Below, piece by piece: positions 1 to 7,487 of a DNA stretch of 59,351 bases. Position 1 is the stretch's first letter. Each line of letters starts with the position of its first letter. The notes beneath the pieces were generated by a model that saw only the letters and a program-made list of their open reading frames with translations, was not told the origin of the DNA and ran no database searches. The position numbers and the translations under genes are program-made. Source of the stretch: Anaerolineae bacterium (lineage in GTDB: Bacteria; Chloroflexota; Anaerolineae; Aggregatilineales; Phototrophicaceae); assembly GCA_022842885.1 (NCBI GenBank), contig JALHOR010000007.1, positions 1 through 59,351 of the forward strand, in the 5' to 3' direction.

Positions 1-152
1 ATATGCCGCAGAATGGTAGTATGTGATGAAAAGCACCCATCAGCAATCTCGCGCAAAGTGGGTGCCATGCCCACCGTTTGCCAATGCTCACGGATGAATT
101 CATACACTTGTAGGGTCAGCGGCAGCAAGGTCATGTTTGGGTTATCCGACAT
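1..152 (-). CDS. LexA-like winged-helix DNA-binding protein, N-terminal part (cut by window edge)
   Basis: The minus strand is open from an ATG at 152 to the window edge, giving about 50 residues. Residues 10-50 resemble the LexA DNA-binding domain: LTLQVYEFIREHW, then a TxGMAPTLREIA segment, then a serine/threonine-rich recognition helix (FSSHTTILRH). In LexA this domain binds SOS operators. Here the C-terminal half is outside the window, so whether it has the Ser-Lys autoprotease domain is unknown. It could equally be a stand-alone LexA_DNA_bind regulator. No good Shine-Dalgarno sequence is visible upstream. Confidence 0.6.
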   Translation of the reverse strand, partial: MSDNPNMTLLPLTLQVYEFIREHWQTVGMAPTLREIADGCFSSHTTILRH

Positions 153-269
153 TACAAGAAACAAACTTTTTGATGTAGGATAATGATAGAACAGATTTTC
201 GCTATGACCATTGGTGGAATGGTTCGGAGAGTGTTATAAAAATGTTTCAAACTTTGGGTGTGAAAAACA

Positions 270-461
270 AATGTCACCACTGAGGCACGGGGCGCGTAGA
301 CACTGCCCATCGCGCACAGAGATTTCACAGAGAAAATGAGCCAAAATTAACCGCAATGGCGCAAAGAAAAAACCATTGAACCACGAAGGCACGAAGCACA
401 CGAAGAAAAGCAAAATATCACCACTGAGACACCGAGGGCGCAGAGGTTGCACAGAGAAAAT
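270..461 (-). repeat. Intergenic CTTTGTGG-type repeat tract
   Basis: On the minus strand this spacer is a patchwork of short words such as TTTTCTCTGTG, CTTCGTGTGCTTCGTGCC, TTCGTGGTTCAA and CTCAGTGGTGA. The same vocabulary recurs at 1900-2110, 2281-2300 and 36900-37135. It has no sustained coding character. The tract abuts the hairpin at 463-487. The remainder of 153-560 shows nothing else I can support. Confidence 0.65.
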
Positions 462-462
462 C

Positions 463-487
463 GTAGGGGCGTGATATATCGCGCCCG
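463..487. repeat. Palindromic hairpin repeat, copy 1
   Basis: GGGCGTGATATATCGCGCCC (467-486) pairs over its full length with one mismatch that would be a G-U wobble in RNA. Read on the minus strand it is followed by CCCCTAC, as in the other copies of this family. Confidence 0.7.
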
Positions 488-560
488 AAAACAACTCCCA
501 AACTCCAAACGATTTATCAGTTTCCCCAAAAATGCAGGCTGTGGTTTTCAACCAGTAGCA

Positions 561-749
561 TCACTTCGTTTTGTCTTTTTTTAGAACATCCCCATAGATA
601 ATAGGCTCGCGTTTGATTGCCGTGAGATAAGCAGCACGGGCGGCACACATGGCAAACAAGATGCCCATCATCATAATAAGAAAAACCGCAGACTCATTGT
701 GTAAAATGATGGTTACATCCCTATCCCTAATGATATTTTCAAGTGTGGT
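561..749 (-). pseudogene. Decayed C-terminal fragment of a paralogue of the upstream membrane protein
   Basis: Directly after the stop codon of the 351-residue membrane protein (750-752), the same frame stays open for 62 codons to a TGA at 561-563. It has no ATG, GTG or TTG before codon 26. The peptide carries one membrane segment (AVFLIMMMGILFAM) and a tail IYGDVLKKDKTK. It aligns with the end of the upstream protein: AVTLLYLLVVLLFAAFAA, then VVFTDDVGKAKTK. The simplest reading is that a second related gene once lay here and lost its 5' part. A readthrough extension of the upstream gene is a less likely alternative. Confidence 0.55.
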
Positions 750-1805
750 TTATATATTGGCTTTTTGTTGTTTGGTTTTTGCTTTTCCAACATCATCAGT
801 GAACACAACATTCTCATATTGGCGTGCAACACGATATGTAGTGTGGGCGGCAAACGCAGCAAAAAGCAGAACAACTAGCAGATATAGAAGTGTAACGGCA
901 TGAATATTGTATGATTGTCCCCATCCTTCGGAATAATTAGGATAAAAAGGATAACCACGAAAAATAAAAAATATTCCGCCTAACATTAACAAAATGCCCC
1001 CGCTGAAAGTTGTTAGTATAGTGGTAATTACAATGCTTCGGCGATAGAGGGTTCGTGTTAGAGTAGTGGCATATTCCTGATAGAGGATTCGCATCATATA
1101 GGCAAGCAAAAAAGCGTTTGCGATACCGGATAGCAGAGCATATATACTAGAAAAAATAACACCAGAAGGTAGATGGAAAATTACATATAGATAATTAAAA
1201 TTTAGCGAAGTGATTCGGTCATGTGATATATGATGTATAAAACTATTTAATATCGCAGTAACTGCAACAAACTGCCACAGATGAGACCTATATTCTTTTA
1301 AGAAGGCGCTAGCAATTTCCAGATGAATCGGCAAAGGTTCAGGAAAATCGTTTTTACGCTTGATAATTAAGTCAATGTACCAGTCCGCATAACGGCTGGC
1401 GCTGTAGGCTGATGCAAGTCCACCCCAGAACGCGGCACCAATGAACATCAATGCATACAGATTAGCATCAAAATTAGCATTAAGCTCATCAGGAATGAAG
1501 AATGCATAGAGCGTGATTGCCATAAAGATAACACTGCCAACCACCGTGATGATACCTATCCCAATAGTCAAACACCGCCGATAACTCACCAAATCTGTAT
1601 CAAAATTCAGGAAAAGTGTGTTGTAAATTATGATGACAACGCCTGCAATAATCCCCAGAATACCTCCCATCACCAATCCCCAAGGCGCAGACAAAATCGA
1701 ACCGAGTATCGGAAAAATCAACGACCCGGCAACTGCACCGAGGATTAAGCCATAACTTGCGCCATAGACTAAGAAGTAACTGAGTGTGCGAAAATGGCGA
1801 TGCAT
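750..1805 (-). CDS. Multi-pass membrane protein of unknown function
   Basis: This 351-residue protein has about eight hydrophobic segments (roughly residues 10-34, 43-62, 79-101, 116-133, 175-190, 207-235, 255-283 and 304-324). The loops are short and there are no catalytic motifs I recognise. The start at 1805 is preceded by AAGGGGAAG at good spacing. Glycine-rich first helices (ILGAVAGSLIFPILG) are typical of small integral membrane proteins, but no family is evident. The gene is AT-rich compared with the metabolic genes of the window, and a degenerate second copy of its C-terminus lies just downstream, so the locus probably held tandem paralogues. Confidence 0.75.
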   Translation of the reverse strand: MHRHFRTLSYFLVYGASYGLILGAVAGSLIFPILGSILSAPWGLVMGGILGIIAGVVIIIYNTLFLNFDTDLVSYRRCLTIGIGIITVVGSVIFMAITLYAFFIPDELNANFDANLYALMFIGAAFWGGLASAYSASRYADWYIDLIIKRKNDFPEPLPIHLEIASAFLKEYRSHLWQFVAVTAILNSFIHHISHDRITSLNFNYLYVIFHLPSGVIFSSIYALLSGIANAFLLAYMMRILYQEYATTLTRTLYRRSIVITTILTTFSGGILLMLGGIFFIFRGYPFYPNYSEGWGQSYNIHAVTLLYLLVVLLFAAFAAHTTYRVARQYENVVFTDDVGKAKTKQQKANI

Positions 1806-1896
1806 GGATGCTTCCCCTTACGTTTGCGTTATCATAATCAGTATATACCCTTTTTGCGGTTATTTTCCTTAATTTTGATGGCTGCCGTTTGCCCCT

Positions 1897-2110
1897 GTGG
1901 TGCTATGGTGCTTTTCTTCGTGCGCTTCAATCATGTTAGTGGTTCATGTCGCCATCGATTGCAAATTTATTTTCTCTGTGAAACCTTTGTGCGCTCGGTG
2001 TTCTCTGTGGTTCAAAAGATTTTTCTTCGTGTCCTTTGTGTCCTTTGTGGTTCAAAAACGTTTTTCTTGGCGCTCTTTGCGTCTTGGCGGTTCAAATGAT
2101 TTTCCTCCAC
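1897..2110 (+). repeat. Intergenic CTTTGTGG-type repeat tract
   Basis: The plus strand reads through repeated words: TTTTCTCTGTGAAACC, GTTCTCTGTGGTTCAAAAG, CTTCGTGTCCTTTGTG, TCCTTTGTGGTTCAAAAA and CTTTGCGTCTTGGCGGTTC. This is the same vocabulary as at 270-461, in the opposite orientation. Open frames here are by-products of the repeat and have no ribosome binding site or protein-like composition. Confidence 0.7.
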
Positions 2111-2185
2111 AATTAGCCGCCAAAAAACGTTCCAAATGTTCGACCAAATGTTCGCCATTGATGCGAAAATATGTGCTATAAAGAG

Positions 2186-2216
2186 TTATAGGTTAAAAGG
2201 GGCAAGTTAAAAGTTA
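2186..2216. repeat. Short heptamer-phased repeat
   Basis: TTAAAAG, GGGCAAG, TTAAAAG and TTAGGCT follow each other in strict 7-nt register. Longer arrays with the same period lie at 41925-42325 and 56213-56310. Confidence 0.45.
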
Positions 2217-2225
2217 GGCTCCAGT

Positions 2226-2273
2226 TCAAAACGAGTGATTATCCGCAGGGGTGAGGCATGCCTCACCCTACAA
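2226..2273 (+). repeat. Palindromic hairpin repeat, copy 2, with conserved 5' box
   Basis: The 20-bp perfect palindrome GGGTGAGGCATGCCTCACCC spans 2249-2268 and is followed by TACAAT. The preceding box TTCAAAACGAGTGATTATCC is also found, nearly identical and inverted, beside the copy at 22741-22768. The whole unit of about 45 bp is therefore the repeat, not only the palindrome. Confidence 0.75.
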
Positions 2274-2318
2274 TTTCGTATCCTTCGTGACTTCGTGGTT
2301 GATAAAAAGAGGAGGCGT

Positions 2319-2945
2319 ATGAAAAAACGCTATTCGTTGGAAGAACAAATCGCGGCATTGAGTGTGCTAGAAGAACATGGCGGGGATGTGGTGACGGCTG
2401 CCACCAGCACGGGCATTCCCGCCGAGGTGCTGCGGCGCTGGCATAAACAACAAGCCGACCTTCAGCGCGATTATCAACAGCAGCAGCAAGCACAAGCAGC
2501 ACTGCTGATGACGCAGGTGCAGCGCAAATTGGCAGAAAAATCGCTGCAAATTGTGGATGCACTTGATGAAGAACATATTGCCAAAGCGCCCCTCAATCAA
2601 TTAGCGACGGCGCTGGGTATTTTGATAGACCGTTATCTGAAATTAACCGATGATGTGCCACAAGACACAGAACAGGTGATACGCTTTGAATTCCAAACTC
2701 CAGAGGGTGTTATTTCCGCAACTCCACCCTGGGCAAATCACGATACTCGAACATCCAGCACGCTTCAAAGTGGTGGCGTGCGGGCGGCGCTTCGGCAAGA
2801 CGACGCTGGCAAAACTGCTGCTGACGGAAAAAACACTGTACGCCGGACAGCAAACATGGTGGCTCGCGCCGACGTATCAGATGGCGAGCCAAGTGTGGCG
2901 GGATTTGAAGATGACGACCAAGAACGTCTCTGGGATGATGGTTAG
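2319..2945 (+). CDS. Phage terminase small subunit-like protein
   Basis: The ATG at 2319 follows AGAGGAGGCGT, a strong ribosome binding site. Residues 1-45 form a helix-turn-helix (SLEEQIAALSVLEEHGGD, then TSTGIPAEVLRRW) like DNA-recognition domains of terminase small subunits. A Gln/Ala-rich helix and an LNQLATALGILIDRYLKL segment follow. In phages this subunit recognises packaging sites and recruits the large subunit. The frame stays open through the first 240-260 bases of the large-subunit gene before a TAG at 2943, giving a tail of about 85 residues that ends in an acidic EDDDQERLWDDG. That tail may be genuinely overprinted or may reflect a lost stop or frameshift. Confidence 0.65.
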   Translation: MKKRYSLEEQIAALSVLEEHGGDVVTAATSTGIPAEVLRRWHKQQADLQRDYQQQQQAQAALLMTQVQRKLAEKSLQIVDALDEEHIAKAPLNQLATALGILIDRYLKLTDDVPQDTEQVIRFEFQTPEGVISATPPWANHDTRTSSTLQSGGVRAALRQDDAGKTAADGKNTVRRTANMVARADVSDGEPSVAGFEDDDQERLWDDG

Positions 2946-3897
2946 CGAACAAGAACACCGCATGGAATTTCCGGGCGGTGGCATGATGGGCATTCGCAGT
3001 ACACATGTGCCGGATAATCTGCGCGGTGCCGGTTTAGATTATGCCGTTTTAGATGAAGCCGCTTTCATGGAGCCGCGCATCTGGTCAGAAGTGGTGCGCC
3101 CCATGCTGCTGGATTCGCAAGGCGGTGCGATGTTCATCAGCACACCGAATGGGCGCAATTGGTTTTACGATGTGTATCAATTGGGCTTAGACCCGCACGA
3201 ACCCGATTGGGCGGCATTTCATTTTACGTCTATGGATAATCCGCATATTCCCGCGTCGGAATTTGCGGCGATTCAGCGCACGACGCCGGAACATATTTGG
3301 CGGCAGGAATATTTAGCTGAATTTATGGATGATGCCGGACAGGTGTTTCGCGGCATTCGGCAGGCAGCGACCGCGCCGATGCAGGCGGTTTATCAGCCTG
3401 ACCATGTGTATATTGCAGGCATAGATTGGGGACGCGAGAACGATTTTTCGTGTTTGGTGGTGCTAGATGCCACCACGCAGCAGATGGTGGCGTTAGACCG
3501 CTTCAATCAGATTGGGTGGGCATTGCAGCGTGGACGGGTGAAAACGTTATTTGACCGTTGGCAACCGGCAGTGATTTGGGCAGAAGCCAACAGCATCGGC
3601 AGCGTCAACATCGAAGCATTGCAAACCGAAGGGCTACCTGTGCGCCCCTTTTATACCACCAACAAGAGCAAAGCCGCGCTCATCGAAAGTTTGGCATTGG
3701 CATTAGAACGCCGCGATGTATCGCTTCAGCCTGACCCAGTGCTGTTGCACGAATTGGCGGCATATACACTGGAACGCTTGCCCGGCGGTGGCTATCGTTA
3801 CACTGCTCCCCCCGGCTTGCACGATGATACCGTCATCGCAACGGCATTAGCGTGGCACGGCGTCCAACAAGGCGGCATCAGCGTAGACTTTGCGTGA
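2686..3897 (+). CDS. Phage terminase large subunit-like ATPase/nuclease
   Basis: This 403-residue protein has the two-domain layout of a terminase motor. The N-terminal ATPase shows Walker A GRRFGKTT (about residues 33-40), a Q/TWWLAPTYQM segment, and Walker B YAVLDEAA followed by ISTPNGRNWFYD. The C-terminal RNase H-like nuclease shows IAGIDWGRENDFSCLVV, an EAN at about 304-306, and a late acidic GLHDDTVIATALAWH. The start is TTG 2686 or GTG 2707, and neither has an ideal binding site. It pairs with the small-subunit gene but no portal, protease or capsid gene is near, so it is an isolated or domesticated packaging pair. All nuclease acidic residues appear present. Confidence 0.85.
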   Translation: MNSKLQRVLFPQLHPGQITILEHPARFKVVACGRRFGKTTLAKLLLTEKTLYAGQQTWWLAPTYQMASQVWRDLKMTTKNVSGMMVSEQEHRMEFPGGGMMGIRSTHVPDNLRGAGLDYAVLDEAAFMEPRIWSEVVRPMLLDSQGGAMFISTPNGRNWFYDVYQLGLDPHEPDWAAFHFTSMDNPHIPASEFAAIQRTTPEHIWRQEYLAEFMDDAGQVFRGIRQAATAPMQAVYQPDHVYIAGIDWGRENDFSCLVVLDATTQQMVALDRFNQIGWALQRGRVKTLFDRWQPAVIWAEANSIGSVNIEALQTEGLPVRPFYTTNKSKAALIESLALALERRDVSLQPDPVLLHELAAYTLERLPGGGYRYTAPPGLHDDTVIATALAWHGVQQGGISVDFA

Positions 3898-3914
3898 GAA
3901 TTGCCCTGTGTTCA

Positions 3915-5264
3915 TCACTCCGGCACTTTTTCGCCCTCATATGCCAGAATAATCTGCTCACGCGGAATTTTGGCATTGACCATGAGGGCTTTGTAGAGTT
4001 TCTTATCGAACACATCATCATAATCAATGATAACTTTATCGCCCACGACCCGCGCCATGATAATCATATCAACCGAATATTTTGTCCGGTCAAATGGAAT
4101 ATGTACGACCATATAATGCTGTTGTTCATTGTCCAGAAACGAATACATCAGACCATCAAACGAATTCGCAGCGTAACGGTCTACTTCACGTTTGACGAGT
4201 TGTGCGAGTGTTAATTCCTCCACCGATGCCTCTATGATTTCAGCTTCATCTAATCCATCGATTCCTTTTTTTAATCCCCTATATGCGGGAGAATTTGGGT
4301 CATCTGAGCGCCAAAAATTGGGATGATTTGGGTCAGTGAAACGAGTTATATCTGTTTCTGTTGTCCAGTGCTTGCCGTCTGGAAGAACAGTAGTTTCATC
4401 AAATTGAGTTGTTTCGCTTATAATTGCTCCCATTAAGTTTGCGTCCAATAAACTTGCCGAAGTTAATTTTGTGCCGGTTAAATCGGCTCTACTCATATCA
4501 CAATTTGCCATACCTGCCCAATTCAAATTTGCCTTAAACAAGTCTGCCCTACTCAAATTTGCGTATGACAAATTTGCACCTTCTAGGTTAGTTTCAGATA
4601 AATATGCTTCGGTCAAATTTGACTTTCTTAAACTCGCACCTATTAAATTTACACCCTCTAGATTTGAGTTAAATAGATTTGATGCTATTAATCTTGCATA
4701 ACTTAGATTTCCTTTGGTTAAATTTGAATTAGACAGATTTGTACCCCATAAATTACAAAACATTAAATTTATTTTTGCTAATTCCCCGTTTATTAAAATA
4801 GCATCTTCTAGCACTATTCCTTGCAAGTTTATACCCTGCAAATCAGCACCTTGCCATTTAGCGTTTCGTATTTCTTTATCCTGCAATAAATTATCATTTT
4901 CACTCAGCCAGCCTTTTAACTTCATCCGGTCTAAAGCATTCAGCGCAAAATCATTGCTCTGGCTACGAACTTGAACAAGCAGTTCTTCACGGAGTTCATT
5001 TTCAGCGCGTCGTTGATTTAGTCGGTCAACAATAATAACAGTGATGATGATACCGAAACCTTCTGAAAATAAGTTGCCAAAAAAACTAAGTTCTTCGGCA
5101 TCCCAAAAACGAGGCAATACAGCTAAAAAAAGCCACCTACCCAAGCTAATCATAATAATAGCAACAATGATTGCCAACAAAATCTCATTAAAATTGCGCT
5201 GTTGACGGCGCGAAATACCATATTTGTGCGAGAAGAATGGATCAGTTTCAGGTGTAGGTTTCAT
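3915..5264 (-). CDS. Membrane-anchored pentapeptide-repeat protein with XisI-like C-terminal domain
   Basis: I start it at ATG 5264, which follows GAGAGGG, giving about 449 residues (an upstream in-frame start at 5306 is possible). Two hydrophobic segments near the N-terminus (LLAIIVAIIMISLGRWLFLA and FFGNLFSEGFGIIITVIIV) anchor it. From about residue 135 to 285 there are some thirty A(N/D)Lxx pentapeptides, which form a right-handed beta helix. The last 110 residues (REVDRYAANSFD, QQHYMVVHIPFD, NAKIPREQIILAYEGEK) resemble XisI, known from the fdxN excision element of Anabaena, normally a small stand-alone protein paired with XisH. The gene is AT-rich, which suggests transfer. Its function is unknown. 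Confidence 0.7.
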   Translation of the reverse strand: MKPTPETDPFFSHKYGISRRQQRNFNEILLAIIVAIIMISLGRWLFLAVLPRFWDAEELSFFGNLFSEGFGIIITVIIVDRLNQRRAENELREELLVQVRSQSNDFALNALDRMKLKGWLSENDNLLQDKEIRNAKWQGADLQGINLQGIVLEDAILINGELAKINLMFCNLWGTNLSNSNLTKGNLSYARLIASNLFNSNLEGVNLIGASLRKSNLTEAYLSETNLEGANLSYANLSRADLFKANLNWAGMANCDMSRADLTGTKLTSASLLDANLMGAIISETTQFDETTVLPDGKHWTTETDITRFTDPNHPNFWRSDDPNSPAYRGLKKGIDGLDEAEIIEASVEELTLAQLVKREVDRYAANSFDGLMYSFLDNEQQHYMVVHIPFDRTKYSVDMIIMARVVGDKVIIDYDDVFDKKLYKALMVNAKIPREQIILAYEGEKVPE

Positions 5265-5278
5265 GCGATTTGCCCTCT

Positions 5279-5440
5279 CTAGCCGAACATAGTGGTAAAA
5301 CGACAACCTAAAATTTGAAGATATTTTATATTATTAAATTTGTATATCATCCGTTCATACTCTTCTTTTGAATACATCTTGCCAGATAATGCCTCTTTAA
5401 AGCCACGCTTGAAACTGGCTTCAATTTCTTCAATCGTCAT
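5279..5440 (-). CDS. Small conserved-looking ORF upstream of the pentapeptide gene (53 aa)
   Basis: The reading frame from ATG 5440 to TAG 5279 encodes 53 residues, beginning MTIEEIEASFKRGF and continuing with a charged helical MYSKEEYERMIYKF. It ends 14 bases before the preferred start of the pentapeptide-XisI gene, the spacing of an operon. The amino-acid mix is that of a soluble helical protein. No strong Shine-Dalgarno is seen and no family is recognised, so it may be a small partner protein or the degraded end of a larger gene. Confidence 0.4.
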   Translation of the reverse strand: MTIEEIEASFKRGFKEALSGKMYSKEEYERMIYKFNNIKYLQILGCRFTTMFG

Positions 5441-5490
5441 CTCAATTCACGTTATGCGCTCATAAGAAAAATTTGCGCCAACACAGCCAA

Positions 5491-5573
5491 CCTCACCCCT
5501 AACCCCTCTCCTAAAGGAGAGGGGAGTCGCGGAAGGGCAGGGTCTACGCGTCCCTCTGCGCGGCGGGGTGAGG
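5491..5573. repeat. Nested inverted repeat downstream of fhs
   Basis: An outer inverted pair, CCTCACCCC (5491-5499) and GGGGTGAGG (5565-5573), encloses a hairpin CCCCTCTCC-TAAA-GGAGAGGGG. It lies four bases past the end of the formate-THF ligase gene and may act as its transcript end, but there is no U-tract, and it looks like a dispersed intergenic element. Confidence 0.55.
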
Positions 5574-5576
5574 TAA

Positions 5577-7274
5577 CTAAAACAGCCCCACGATATTGCC
5601 ATTCTCATCCAAATCCACGTTTTCGGCGGCGGGGTGTTCGGATAAGCCGGGCATGGTACGCATATCGCCCAATAAGGGATAAATGTAACCCGCGCCAACG
5701 CTGGCACGCGCTTCCCGCACGGTCACGGTAAAACCCGAAGGCGCATTTTTCAGCCCCGGGTCGTGGCTGAGGCTGAGGTGCGTTTTTGCCATGCAAATCG
5801 GCAAGCTACCAAACCCATTCGCTTCATAATCACGGATTTGGCGCTCTGCCAATGGCTCATAAGCGACAGCGCCTGCGCCATAAATTTCTTTGCAAATCGT
5901 CTCAATTTTGGCTTTAATCGGCTGATTCAGGTCATACAAAAATTTAAACGTACTCGGCGTATCGCAGGCTTGCACCACCATCTCGGCGAGTTCAGTAGCG
6001 CCTTTGCCGCCTTCAGCATGATGCCGGCAGACTGCCGCGCCCAACGCCCCCGCTTCGGTGGCGATGCGTTGAATCGCTGCCAATTCGTCGGGATGGTCAT
6101 TCTCAAAAACGTTGATGGCGACGACGGGCGTCACACCATGTTTGGTCACATTTTCGATATGTTTGATGAGATTCGCCGCGCCAATTTCAACATGCTCTAC
6201 ATTGCGTTCTAGCAGTTCCGGCGGCAGTGGCTTACCGGGTTGAATCTTATATTTGCCGCTGTGCGATTTTAAGGCGCGGACGGTGACAACCAATACCGCC
6301 GCATCGGGCGCGAGTCCGCTGTAGCGACATTTGATATTAAAGAATTTTTCCGCACCAATATCCGCGCCAAAGCCAGATTCGGTGATGAGATATTCGCCAC
6401 ATTTGATGCCCATCAAATCTGCCAGAATGCTGCTGTTGCCGTGTGCGATGTTGGCAAACGGACCCGCATGAACGATGACAGGCGTATTTTCCAGCGTTTG
6501 CATCAATGTTGGGCGCAGTGCCTCTTGCATCAGCACCGTCATTGCTCCTGCCGCGCCAATTTGTTCAGCGGTGATAGGCTTTTTATCATACGTAAAGCCA
6601 ATCACAATGCGCCCCATGCGCTCGCGTAAATCTTGCGGACTCGTCGCCAATGCCAGAATCGCCATGACTTCGCTGGCAACGGCAATATCGAAACCCGTTT
6701 CACGCGGGATGCCATCATCTTTTGTGCCTAAACCAATCACGATATTGCGTAAAGCGCGGTCATTCATATCCACAACGCGCTTCCAAGTGATGCTGTACGG
6801 GTCAATATTCAGGGGATTGCCGCGCATGAGTTTGTTATCAATCATCGCTGCCAGCAAATTATTCGCGGCAGCAACGGCATGAATATCGCCTGTGAGGTGT
6901 AAATTAAACGTTTCCATCGGCACGACTTGCGAATAGCCGCCGCCCGCCGCCCCGCCTTTAATACCAAACGTGGGTCCCATCGAAGGCTGGCGCAGCGTAA
7001 TCACTGATTTTTTGCCAATGATATTCAACGCCTGCCCTAACCCGACAGTGGTGGTAGATTTGCCTTCGCCCAACGGCGTCGGCGTGATAGCCGTCACATC
7101 GACATATTTCGCATTGGGTTTAGCCCGTAGTTTATCCAGCACATTCAGCCGCAGTTTGGCGATATAGGGGCTGCCATATATATCATAATCATCGCTCTCA
7201 AGCCCCATCAGCGTGGCAATTTCTGTCAAGGGTTTGAGCGTGGCGCGTTGAGCAATGTCGAGGTCAGATAACAT
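5577..7274 (-). CDS. fhs: Formate--tetrahydrofolate ligase
   Basis: Fhs joins formate to tetrahydrofolate using ATP to give 10-formyl-THF, feeding purine synthesis and, in acetogens, the methyl branch of the Wood-Ljungdahl pathway. The 565-residue length matches the family (about 555-560). The family P-loop TPLGEGKSTTTVGLGQAL is at about residues 67-84, and RQPSMGPTFGIKGGAAGGGY and DIHAVAAANNLLAAMIDN are both intact. The ATG at 7274 follows AAGGAGACC. No folD or other C1 genes are adjacent, so here it stands alone, suggesting a general C1-supply role rather than an acetogenic cluster. Confidence 0.97.
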   Translation of the reverse strand: MLSDLDIAQRATLKPLTEIATLMGLESDDYDIYGSPYIAKLRLNVLDKLRAKPNAKYVDVTAITPTPLGEGKSTTTVGLGQALNIIGKKSVITLRQPSMGPTFGIKGGAAGGGYSQVVPMETFNLHLTGDIHAVAAANNLLAAMIDNKLMRGNPLNIDPYSITWKRVVDMNDRALRNIVIGLGTKDDGIPRETGFDIAVASEVMAILALATSPQDLRERMGRIVIGFTYDKKPITAEQIGAAGAMTVLMQEALRPTLMQTLENTPVIVHAGPFANIAHGNSSILADLMGIKCGEYLITESGFGADIGAEKFFNIKCRYSGLAPDAAVLVVTVRALKSHSGKYKIQPGKPLPPELLERNVEHVEIGAANLIKHIENVTKHGVTPVVAINVFENDHPDELAAIQRIATEAGALGAAVCRHHAEGGKGATELAEMVVQACDTPSTFKFLYDLNQPIKAKIETICKEIYGAGAVAYEPLAERQIRDYEANGFGSLPICMAKTHLSLSHDPGLKNAPSGFTVTVREARASVGAGYIYPLLGDMRTMPGLSEHPAAENVDLDENGNIVGLF

Positions 7275-7388
7275 AAAAAAGGTCTCCTTATTTTTAAAGT
7301 GAATAAGTCATGATTCAATGATACCCCATCGCACCCCACAGGTCGCCTGTCGTGCATCGGGTTTTAGGCATGAGGGGTGTCCGCAGTC

Positions 7389-7487
7389 TTATTCACCAGA
7401 AATAAAGTGTTTTCCCTCTCTAAGTTTTTGAGCTTCTGCACGAGTTTCTGCAAGGAGTTGGTTGTAATGGGCGAGTTCACACTTAGA
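7389..7487 (-). pseudogene. In-frame coding-like remnant after the RhuM/T5orf172 stop
   Basis: After the TAA of the preceding gene the same frame continues for 32 codons to TAA at 7389-7391. It reads like a helical protein end (CELAHYNQLLAETRAEAQ, KLREGKHFISGE) and has no start codon of its own. It could be the original C-terminus of the RhuM protein, left behind when the T5orf172 domain was acquired or when a stop arose. It does not resemble the gene's own tail, so it is not a simple duplication. Confidence 0.35.

Noticed and set aside
4420..4880. Regular AAATTTG-like spacing of about 15 bases
   Set aside because: This is the DNA footprint of the pentapeptide repeats of the minus-strand gene, not a separate DNA repeat.
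5763..6212. 149-codon open frame opposite fhs
   Set aside because: It is a shadow of the highly conserved fhs gene on the other strand, with unlikely composition rich in His, Cys and Phe.
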